6,134 nt of DNA from Clostridiales bacterium (GTDB lineage Bacteria > Bacillota > Clostridia > Caldicoprobacterales > DTU083), in the NCBI GenBank assembly GCA_012512335.1, contig JAAZEK010000158.1, positions 1-6,134 on the forward strand, in the 5' to 3' direction. Positions within the stretch are counted from its first letter, which is position 1. Every line of letters starts with the position of its first letter. Below the pieces are notes generated by a model that searched no databases, was not told the DNA's origin, and was given only the letters and a program-made list of their open reading frames with translations. Positions 1-4,423 of this stretch are shown one piece after another. A program made the position numbers and the translations under genes.

Positions 1-479
1 TAGATAACGATTAAGCTGTATAGCAATGAAACTAAGACGAAAATAAACCTATGAAACTTAACTGTATAATTTCGTTTAGCAAGAGCAGCGACTGTCAAAC
101 CCACGGCTGCTGTCATTCGAGCTGCAATCCAATAAGAAGCAGCTGTGGATACTGAGGAATTAGAAAGAAAGCCAGGCATACCTTTATATGTAAGGGCGTG
201 CATGGAATCCAGCAAGCCTACTGCTAAAAATGTTATCAAAAATATAGTGGTTCTTAGGTTTTTATTTCTCTGCATTGTATAGAAGGAAATGAAAAAAATA
301 CAGAAGGACATAACTATACTAAGACCTTCCAAGCCTATGTGCCAGTTCAAAAATTCGTCTATACGATAAAAACGGTAGATATAAACATCATACCATTGAA
401 CTGTAGCATATAAAATTATAGAAAACAGGAGTACAGCAAGAAATATTTTAATATCTTTTTTAAACCTATTAACCCCCAT
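1..479 (-). CDS. MASE3-domain membrane sensor protein, N-terminal part (C-terminus beyond window)
   Basis: An open frame of 159 codons starts at ATG 479-477 and runs without a stop to the left edge, so only the N-terminus is seen. The start is well supported: GGAGG (487-491) lies 7 nt upstream. The protein is a multi-pass membrane segment with hydrophobic stretches at about residues 11-29, 49-67, 78-92, 112-134 and 144-159. It carries the hallmarks I associate with MASE3 sensory domains: His47 and Glu51 before the second helix, then LLDSMHALTYKGMPGF (89-104), matching the family's LD-x-x-H-x-L-x-YKGM block, and WIAAR (117-121). MASE3 is known as an N-terminal membrane input module of histidine kinases, diguanylate cyclases and related signalling proteins; its ligand is unknown. 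The output domain is outside the window, so kinase versus GGDEF/EAL cannot be decided. The gene has its own promoter and is probably monocistronic or first in an operon reading left. Confidence 0.85.
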   Translation of the reverse strand, partial: MGVNRFKKDIKIFLAVLLFSIILYATVQWYDVYIYRFYRIDEFLNWHIGLEGLSIVMSFCIFFISFYTMQRNKNLRTTIFLITFLAVGLLDSMHALTYKGMPGFLSNSSVSTAASYWIAARMTAAVGLTVAALAKRNYTVKFHRFIFVLVSLLYSLIVI

Positions 480-521
480 AGCCTTGCCTCCGGTATCTTA
501 ATGCCTACCAATATTTACTTA

Positions 522-551
522 ATCATAACACAAATCTACACTAATTTACAA
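522..551 (-). promoter_or_regulatory. Sigma-A-type promoter of the MASE3 gene
   Basis: On the minus strand the -35 box TTGTAA (551-546) is separated by 18 nt from the -10 box TATGAT (527-522). A TG dinucleotide one base upstream of the -10 makes it an extended -10 (TGtTATGAT). Transcription would start near 515, giving a leader of roughly 35 nt before the ATG at 479. Seen by eye only; no start-site data. Confidence 0.55.
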
Positions 552-587
552 ACTATTTTTCCAATTATCGACATAAGTTCTCGAAAT

Positions 588-851
588 TTAAAGAAAAACC
601 TCTTTTTTGGTCTCACCCTCTACCTTTCCAACCCCGTACCCAAGAGAAAAGCTTTGCATCATACTACCTGCAATTAGCCTCATCAGCATCTGCTTCTCTT
701 CCATAGTCAAGCCTATGTCTCCAACTAAAATAAACTCTCCTGCCTTCTCCTGTGCAATCAACTGGATAGCTTCCTTAGTTCCTGTATACTGATCGTCCAG
801 CTTTAAATTGGCCTCAAGAGTATAACCCTTGATTAAGTCACCTGTTTTCAT
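588..851 (-). CDS. Small uncharacterised protein, 87 aa
   Basis: A complete frame from ATG 851 to a TAA stop. The ribosome binding site AAAGGTG lies about 7-8 nt upstream, a promoter lies just beyond it, and the gene sits on the same strand as its neighbours, so it is very likely real. I do not recognise the family. The protein is soluble-looking, with no signal peptide or membrane helix. It starts with a polar segment (MKTGDLIKGYTLEANLKLDD), followed by a probable helix (TKEAIQLIAQEKAG, about 25-38), a beta-like stretch FILVGDIGLT (40-49), a second long helix EEKQMLMRLIAGSMMQSF (51-68), and a Gly-rich turn LGYGVGKVEGE (70-80) before a charged tail. It has no Cys or His, which argues against a metal site. 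It stands 87 nt downstream of the protease gene and about 110 nt upstream of the MASE3 gene, each with its own promoter signals, so no operon link is shown. The opposite-strand frame over the same DNA looks like a shadow. Confidence 0.75.
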   Translation of the reverse strand: MKTGDLIKGYTLEANLKLDDQYTGTKEAIQLIAQEKAGEFILVGDIGLTMEEKQMLMRLIAGSMMQSFSLGYGVGKVEGETKKEVFL

Positions 852-859
852 CTTTACAC

Positions 860-889
860 ACCTTTATGGAATATTGTTACATAAAAGGT
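860..889 (-). promoter_or_regulatory. 5'-UTR hairpin covering the ribosome binding site of the 87-aa gene
   Basis: Read on the minus strand, ACCTTTTATG (889-880) pairs with CATAAAGGT (868-860) across an 11-nt loop, with one bulged T. The downstream arm contains most of the AAAGGTG ribosome binding site of the 87-aa gene. With the predicted transcript start near 891, the hairpin would be almost at the very 5' end of the mRNA. This is compatible with translational control (for example, melting by temperature or a protein). That role is inference; the stem is A/U-rich and modest. Confidence 0.4.
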
Positions 890-897
890 TTCCCCTA

Positions 898-913
898 ATC
901 ATAACATTTTATA
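898..913 (-). promoter_or_regulatory. Probable extended -10 promoter of the 87-aa gene
   Basis: On the minus strand TGtTATGAT (906-898) matches an extended -10 element; the predicted start is near 891. No good -35 hexamer lies 16-18 nt upstream, as expected for extended -10 promoters. An overlapping TATAAA (913-908) is an alternative -10. The 11 bases TGTTATGATTA are identical to those in the MASE3 promoter. Confidence 0.4.
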
Positions 914-938
914 CTGTAGGATGTGTATAGACGCTATC

Positions 939-1781
939 TCAAAGGAAAAAGTGCTCTATCAGGATAGATGCTGGTATCACTAGGGTATTATAGGCGGAAT
1001 GTGACAAAATAGAATACTCTAAGCCTTTCTTGTAGTTCATCCATCCGAACAAAATTCCTGCAGGTAAAATCTGTACAATCTTGATCCAGTCAGATGTAAC
1101 AACACCCGCATGAGCCATAGCAAAGATTAGAGAAGTAATTCCAATGTTTATAACAACAGCAGCTTTACTTTTACCAAACCATCTAGCAAGAAGACCCATT
1201 GCAAAGTGCCTGTATAGAATTTCTTCTGTTATAGGTGCCAATATAGATGCTGTAAAAAAGATATACACATATACCATCAGACCTTCTCCTTCAGGAGAAG
1301 AAGCTAGGGCCAATTCCGTAGGTTCAGTTGGCATCAGCCCAAACCAGACAAAAGACCATATTATAAGTATGGGTATAGGAAGTAAAATATACTTCCAATT
1401 TATAGGTGTACGCTCATCTTTATTTGAGTCAAGAATTTTACTGCCAGGAAGCCCACTTATATGAGATAAGCCTTGGCCAGCTCGTAGATACAGAATAGTA
1501 GTAAAGAAAGTAATTATTGCTGATATTATATTAACCACTAGATTATAGGTGGAATTCAAATCGTAGCTTTCTGTTTTGGGAAATACTATTAGATAGCGCA
1601 TCATAAGGGCATTCCCTATACTAGCAATAGATATTAATACTGAAATGAGTAGAACTTTTTTACTTGCAGGCTTTGTAATCTCTCTAGCCTCTACAAAAAA
1701 ATAAACCATTGCCAAAACGAAGAAAGCAAGGTTAAACAATAAATTTAATAGCAATAATATAAGAAAGTCTAAGTCAAACAT
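939..1781 (-). CDS. CPBP family intramembrane metalloprotease (CAAX protease-like), 280 aa
   Basis: Polytopic membrane protein with about eight hydrophobic segments (approximately 6-31, 42-62, 78-99, 129-149, 166-185, 204-226, 230-248, 256-279). The C-terminal half carries the diagnostic CPBP/Abi motifs: EEILYR (186-191) with the paired catalytic glutamates and Arg191, FAMAH (220-224) with His224, and HSAYN (261-265) with His261 and Asn265. All key residues are present, so the enzyme should be active. Family members cleave prenylated or other membrane-embedded substrates, or mature and protect peptides; the substrate here cannot be told. Start choice: the frame could begin at ATG 1787, but GGAGG (1793-1789) would then lie only 1 nt away. 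From ATG 1781 the spacing is 7 nt, so 1781 is preferred; the difference is two residues. The gene lies downstream of ptsH but is separated from it by a strong terminator, so it needs its own promoter; I saw none that was convincing. Confidence 0.9.
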   Translation of the reverse strand: MFDLDFLILLLLNLLFNLAFFVLAMVYFFVEAREITKPASKKVLLISVLISIASIGNALMMRYLIVFPKTESYDLNSTYNLVVNIISAIITFFTTILYLRAGQGLSHISGLPGSKILDSNKDERTPINWKYILLPIPILIIWSFVWFGLMPTEPTELALASSPEGEGLMVYVYIFFTASILAPITEEILYRHFAMGLLARWFGKSKAAVVINIGITSLIFAMAHAGVVTSDWIKIVQILPAGILFGWMNYKKGLEYSILSHSAYNTLVIPASILIEHFFL

Positions 1782-1885
1782 AAACATGCCTCCATATTCA
1801 AACTCTATCTGTGAACAGCAACCTCTAGTCTAATATATTCGATATACTACTGCCACCTTCCTGCATGAACTTTAAAATTTTGGCA

Positions 1886-1915
1886 TAATAAAAAGACACC
1901 ACAAGGTGCCTTCTT
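1886..1915 (-). terminator. Intrinsic terminator of ptsH
   Basis: On the minus strand, AAGAAGGCACC (1915-1905) pairs with GGTGTCTTTTT (1900-1890), including two G-U pairs, around the tetraloop TTGT. A T-rich tract (1895-1886) follows. It starts 13 nt after the ptsH stop codon and insulates the protease gene from ptsH transcription. Confidence 0.88.
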
Positions 1916-1927
1916 AAATGCTAGCTT

Positions 1928-2194
1928 CTATTCTTCAACAAAATTATTTTCAATAAGCTTTCCAATCTTATATAAGGCTGTAATTTCATCGGGACCATCT
2001 ACCTGCACTGTAATGCGCGTGCCCTTAAAAATACCTAAAGCAAGTACAGATAATAAGCTTTTTGCATTACCTATTTTCTCATCCCGGATGATGTGGACAT
2101 CTGATACAAATCCTCCTGCCGTTTTAATCAGCCTGGCTGCAGGTCTGGCGTGTAAGCCAGCATCATTATTTATAATAAATTCCTTCTCAACCAT
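1928..2194 (-). CDS. ptsH: Phosphocarrier protein HPr, 88 aa
   Basis: HPr is the small cytoplasmic phosphocarrier of the PEP:sugar phosphotransferase system; it takes phosphate from enzyme I on His15 and passes it to the EIIA domains of sugar transporters. The sequence has the active-site block AGLHARPAA (12-20) with His15 and Arg17. Around residue 46 it has NAKSLLSVLALGI (43-55), with Ser46, the site that HPr kinase/phosphorylase uses in Firmicutes to make the CcpA co-repressor. His15 rules out Crh, which lacks it. Length (88 aa) is typical. The ribosome binding region GGAGGAAGGGG sits just upstream, with AAGGGG 6 nt from the ATG. The gene is alone: ptsI does not follow, a terminator closes it, and a divergent promoter region separates it from glyS. 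A stand-alone ptsH away from ptsI occurs in Clostridia. The residues between 15 and 46 vary among homologues, so a second HPr-like paralogue elsewhere in the genome is possible. Confidence 0.95.
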   Translation of the reverse strand: MVEKEFIINNDAGLHARPAARLIKTAGGFVSDVHIIRDEKIGNAKSLLSVLALGIFKGTRITVQVDGPDEITALYKIGKLIENNFVEE

Positions 2195-2271
2195 TTGTTT
2201 CCCCTTCCTCCACCTAACTTATCTTATACAGCCTTTTACCCTTTGAGGTGTTTTCGCGATAAAATGATTAG

Positions 2272-2282
2272 GTACATTGTAC
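2272..2282. repeat. Short inverted repeat over the ptsH -10 box
   Basis: GTACA (2272-2276) and TGTAC (2278-2282) form a perfect inverted repeat around one central base. It covers the ptsH -10 box TACAAT, so a bound regulator would block that promoter. It is short and could be chance. Confidence 0.3.
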
Positions 2283-2304
2283 ATGAAAATTATTAAAAGG
2301 GCAA
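2276..2304 (-). promoter_or_regulatory. ptsH: Promoter of ptsH
   Basis: On the minus strand: -35 TTGCCC (2304-2299), 17-nt spacer, -10 TACAAT (2281-2276). The predicted start is near 2269, which leaves a leader of about 75 nt. No other -10-like sequence in the leader has as good a partner. Confidence 0.6.
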
Positions 2305-2315
2305 GTTTTAACTTG
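2302..2315. promoter_or_regulatory. Inverted repeat spanning both -35 boxes of the divergent ptsH/glyS promoters
   Basis: CAAGTT (2302-2307) and AACTTG (2310-2315) are perfect inverted arms around TT. Each outer triplet is the TTG of one -35 box, ptsH on the left and glyS on the right. The two promoters are therefore arranged almost symmetrically, back to back, with 8 bp between the -35 hexamers. It may be an operator for a dimeric regulator acting on both genes, or a by-product of two facing -35 elements. Confidence 0.4.
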
Positions 2316-2342
2316 ACATTTCTTTATGCTTTAGGTCATAAT
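2313..2342 (+). promoter_or_regulatory. glyS: Promoter of glyS
   Basis: A perfect consensus -35 TTGACA (2313-2318) is followed after 18 nt by the -10 CATAAT (2337-2342). Transcription is predicted to begin near 2349, giving a leader of about 98 nt that contains an intrinsic terminator. Confidence 0.75.
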
Positions 2343-2389
2343 GATGATTAACGGTGATGATAGAAGAGTATTTCAATTCCGCTAAAATC

Positions 2390-2417
2390 AAGCCGGGAAA
2401 CTTAGCCCGGTTTTTTT
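2390..2417 (+). terminator. glyS: Intrinsic terminator (attenuator) in the glyS leader
   Basis: CCGGG (2393-2397) pairs with CCCGG (2406-2410), extended by a G-U and two A-U pairs, around an 8-nt loop. Seven T residues follow (2411-2417). It lies between the glyS promoter and the ribosome binding site, with no upstream gene on this strand to terminate, so it should act as an attenuator that stops transcription after about 70 nt. A possible competing pairing is visible: CGGTGAT (2352-2358) with ATCA and CCG (2387-2395, two bases bulged), plus TAG (2361-2363) with CTA (2382-2384). This would break the 5' arm of the terminator. That antiterminator is my inference. Confidence 0.75.
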
Positions 2418-2446
2418 ATATCATTTTTTTGAAAGGAGACTGGATA

Positions 2447-3838
2447 ATGACAGTCGAAAACAAGATGGATAAGCTGGTCGCCCTTTGTAAGAACAGAGGC
2501 TTTATTTTCCCTGGATCTGATATTTATGGTGGTTTAGCAAACAGCTGGGATTACGGCCCTCTTGGAGTTGAATTTAAGAACAATGTAAAAAAAGCATGGT
2601 GGAAGAAATTCATACAGGAAAGTCCTTACAATGTGGGCATGGATGCTGCTATTCTTATGAACCCACGAACCTGGGAAGTCTCGGGTCATGTAGGAAGCTT
2701 CAACGATCCACTAATGGACTGCAAGGAATGTAAGACTCGTTTTCGTGCAGATAAGCTTATCGAGGACTATTATAGTGAACAAGGCCAGGAAGTAGATGGT
2801 GTAGACGGATGGTCTCACGACAAGATGGAATCCTTTATTAGTGAAAACAAGCTTAGCTGTCCAGATTGCGGAAAATCAAATTTCACTAGCATTCGTCAGT
2901 TCAACCTAATGTTCAAAACATTCCAAGGTGTTACTGAGGATTCTCAATCCCAATTGTATTTGCGCCCGGAAACAGCTCAGGGCATTTTTGTTAACTTTAA
3001 AAATGTAATGCGCTCTTCCCGAAAGAAAATACCCTTTGGTATTGGACAAGTCGGAAAATCATTCAGGAATGAAATTACCCCAGGAAACTTCATCTTCCGT
3101 ACCAGAGAGTTTGAGCAAATGGAGCTTGAGTTTTTCTGTAAACCGGGTGAAGATATGGAATGGTTTGATTACTGGAGAGAATATTGTAAAAACTGGTTAC
3201 TGTCCTTGGGCATTGCAGAAGAAAATATCAAGATGCGTGATCACGAGAAAGAAGAGCTTTCTCACTATAGCAAGGCCACTACTGATATCGATTACCTCTT
3301 CCCCTTCGGTTGGGGCGAGCTATGGGGAATCGCAAATCGAACTGATTATGACTTGAAGCAACATGCTGAGCATTCTGGTGAAAACTTCAACTATATGGAC
3401 CCTACCACTAATGAGCAATATATTCCTTATTGCGTTGAACCCTCTTTAGGTGCAGATCGTGTTGTTCTGGCCTTCCTAAGTGAAGCGTATACAGAAGAGG
3501 AATTAGACAAGGGCGACAGCCGAGTGGTTATGAAGTTACATCCAGCTCTTGCCCCATTCAAAGCTGCAATTTTGCCCCTTAGCAAAAAGTTAAAGGAGCC
3601 AGCTGAAGAATTGTATAGCAAGCTTGCAGGCAAATTCAATATTGACTATGACGAAACTGGCAGCATCGGAAAACGCTATCGCAGAGAAGATGAAATCGGA
3701 ACACCTTATTGTATTACTGTGGATTTCGATACATTGGAAGATAAAGCAGTTACAGTCAGAGATCGTGACACCATGGAACAGGTTCGTATACCTATTGATG
3801 AGCTGGAAGCTTATCTAAGTGAAAAGATAGAGTTTTAA
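2447..3838 (+). CDS. glyS: Glycine--tRNA ligase, dimeric class II type, 463 aa
   Basis: Charges tRNA-Gly with glycine in the cytoplasm using ATP. This is the alpha2 form of Firmicutes, archaea and eukaryotes, not the alpha2beta2 GlyQ/GlyS form; its length matches the usual size. Visible features: N-terminal block RGFIFPGSDIYGG (17-29), motif 1 region with WDYGPLGVEFKNNVKKAW (34-51), RPETAQGIF (173-181), motif 2 with FRNE (206-209) followed by RTREFEQMELEFF (218-230), and motif 3 with SLGADR (333-338). An anticodon-binding domain fills about 367-463, including IGKRYRREDEIGTPYC. Two Cys pairs, CKEC (92-95) and CPDC (138-141), look like a zinc-binding insertion. Start choice: the frame is open back to GTG 2354, but that would translate through the terminator hairpin. 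ATG 2447 has AAAGGAG ending 8 nt upstream and gives the canonical N-terminus. Regulation appears to be by transcription attenuation without a T-box. Confidence 0.97.
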   Translation: MTVENKMDKLVALCKNRGFIFPGSDIYGGLANSWDYGPLGVEFKNNVKKAWWKKFIQESPYNVGMDAAILMNPRTWEVSGHVGSFNDPLMDCKECKTRFRADKLIEDYYSEQGQEVDGVDGWSHDKMESFISENKLSCPDCGKSNFTSIRQFNLMFKTFQGVTEDSQSQLYLRPETAQGIFVNFKNVMRSSRKKIPFGIGQVGKSFRNEITPGNFIFRTREFEQMELEFFCKPGEDMEWFDYWREYCKNWLLSLGIAEENIKMRDHEKEELSHYSKATTDIDYLFPFGWGELWGIANRTDYDLKQHAEHSGENFNYMDPTTNEQYIPYCVEPSLGADRVVLAFLSEAYTEEELDKGDSRVVMKLHPALAPFKAAILPLSKKLKEPAEELYSKLAGKFNIDYDETGSIGKRYRREDEIGTPYCITVDFDTLEDKAVTVRDRDTMEQVRIPIDELEAYLSEKIEF

Positions 3839-3864
3839 TATAAGTTAAACTTTAAGAATAGATA

Positions 3865-3915
3865 AAAAACCAACAGGGAAGTAACCTTAATAAGGATACT
3901 TCCCTGTTGGTTTTT
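3865..3915 (+). terminator. Long hairpin terminator after glyS, possibly bidirectional
   Basis: The arm 3865-3883 is perfectly complementary to 3897-3915. After one A-A mismatch the pairing continues inward with CCTT/AAGG (3885-3888 with 3892-3895). TTTTT ends the plus-strand hairpin. On the minus strand the run of A at 3864-3869 becomes T6, so it could also stop any leftward transcripts coming from the ferredoxin side. It starts 26 nt after the glyS stop codon. Confidence 0.9.
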
Positions 3916-3933
3916 CCTCTGTCCAAATGCTTT

Positions 3934-4159
3934 GTTACAGTTCACATAAAAATAATAAATCATATGGAAGAAGCCTTTGCAGGAACGATTATAAATCTTA
4001 GCGAATATCAGTAGAAAATGCGTTAAGCACCTTTCACTGTCTGAACAAAGTGAGTTTGGAAGGTGTAGTATTTTCAGCTGAGATGAGCTCTAGATTGATT
4101 CGTGATGGCAACAGCGACTGGAATATATTTATTATTTTGATTTTCCAGTGAACTGTAAC
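3934..4159. repeat. Fold-back (MITE-like) element, about 226 bp, with perfect 12-bp inverted ends
   Basis: The ends are perfect inverted repeats: GTTACAGTTCAC (3934-3945) and GTGAACTGTAAC (4148-4159). Just inside them AAAATAATAAAT (3949-3960) is matched on the other strand at about 4127-4138. Patchy complementarity continues to the middle: TTGC, ACGA and AATCT blocks, GAAAAT (4014-4019) with ATTTTC (4070-4075), CACCTT (4028-4033) with AAGGTG (4060-4065), and a central hairpin TCACT (4034-4038) / AGTGA (4049-4053). The element is thus one long imperfect palindrome, decayed by substitutions and small indels. It fills nearly all of the gene-free stretch between glyS and the ferredoxin and contains no plausible gene. 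No target-site duplication is visible at either end. It could be a non-autonomous transposon relic or a structured RNA; read from the ferredoxin side it begins 22 nt after that stop codon and may act as its 3' end. Confidence 0.65.
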
Positions 4160-4180
4160 GATACTTTTGGTCTTAGAGCT

Positions 4181-4369
4181 TTAAACTTCCGAGATAGCTT
4201 CTGTAGGGCAGCATTCTATGGCTTCATGTACTGAGTCCTCTAGCTCCTGTGGCACCTCTTCTTCAATAGCCTCAGCCTTTTCGTCATCGTTCCAGAAGAA
4301 CACTTCCTCACAAATGCTTATACATAGCCCACAGCTTATGCATAAATCTTGGTCAACATATGCCTTCAC
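4181..4369 (-). CDS. Single-cluster [4Fe-4S] ferredoxin, 62 aa
   Basis: Small cytoplasmic electron carrier. Cys10, Cys13 and Cys16 in DLCISCGLC (8-16) and Cys54 in ECCPTEAI (52-59) are the expected ligands of one [4Fe-4S] cluster, as in Thermotoga-type monocluster ferredoxins. Cys20 follows at the usual spacing but is followed by Glu rather than the usual Pro. Cys53 is an extra cysteine beside the ligand. The middle (27-49) is very acidic, as is usual for ferredoxins. Start choice: the frame extends to a TTG at 4411, but AAAGGAGG (4385-4378) lies inside that extension. It sits 8 nt before GTG 4369, which gives the standard N-terminus MKAYVDQDLC. The gene follows hflX on the same strand after 54 nt and may be cotranscribed with it, although a perfect palindrome lies between them. 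Electron partners cannot be inferred from this neighbourhood. Confidence 0.93.
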   Translation of the reverse strand: MKAYVDQDLCISCGLCISICEEVFFWNDDEKAEAIEEEVPQELEDSVHEAIECCPTEAISEV

Positions 4370-4400
4370 AACCCACGCCTCCTTTATTTCATATAATCCT

Positions 4401-4420
4401 ATATTACCCAAGGGTAATAT
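4401..4420. repeat. Perfect palindrome between hflX and the ferredoxin gene
   Basis: ATATTACCC (4401-4409) and GGGTAATAT (4412-4420) are perfect 9-bp inverted arms around AA. It lies 3 nt after the hflX stop and 31 nt before the ferredoxin GTG. There is no T-run after it on the minus strand, so it is not a typical terminator. It could be an operator or an mRNA processing or stability hairpin (8-bp stem with a 4-nt loop). Confidence 0.55.
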
Positions 4421-4423
4421 TAG

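Noticed and set aside
607..792. Plus-strand frame of 61 codons
   Set aside because: It lies opposite the well-supported 87-aa gene and has no ribosome binding site. The same reasoning rejects frames at 1144-1464, 2013-2246, 3036-3356, 3427-3639, 3624-3818 and 4218-4427, which are shadows of real genes.
1788..1860. Promoter for the CPBP protease
   Set aside because: The best pair (TTCATG, 17 nt, TATATC) matches the consensus poorly, and other A/T-rich stretches are no better.
2249..2266. CcpA cre site in the ptsH leader (TTTTCGCGATAAAA region)
   Set aside because: The central CG and one TG half fit loosely, but several consensus positions fail on both strands, so I would not call it.
2341..2385. 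Leader peptide of 14 codons in the glyS leader
   Set aside because: Its ATG overlaps the -10 box, upstream of the predicted transcript start. It has one glycine codon and no good ribosome binding site.
2343..2446. T-box riboswitch for glyS
   Set aside because: Expected for a clostridial aminoacyl-tRNA synthetase, but there is no T-box core sequence, no room for Stem I, and the promoter lies only about 45 nt before the terminator.
3910..4180. Target-site duplication around the fold-back element
   Set aside because: The bases flanking 3934 and 4159 share no adjacent direct repeat of useful length, so mobility is not proven from this sequence.
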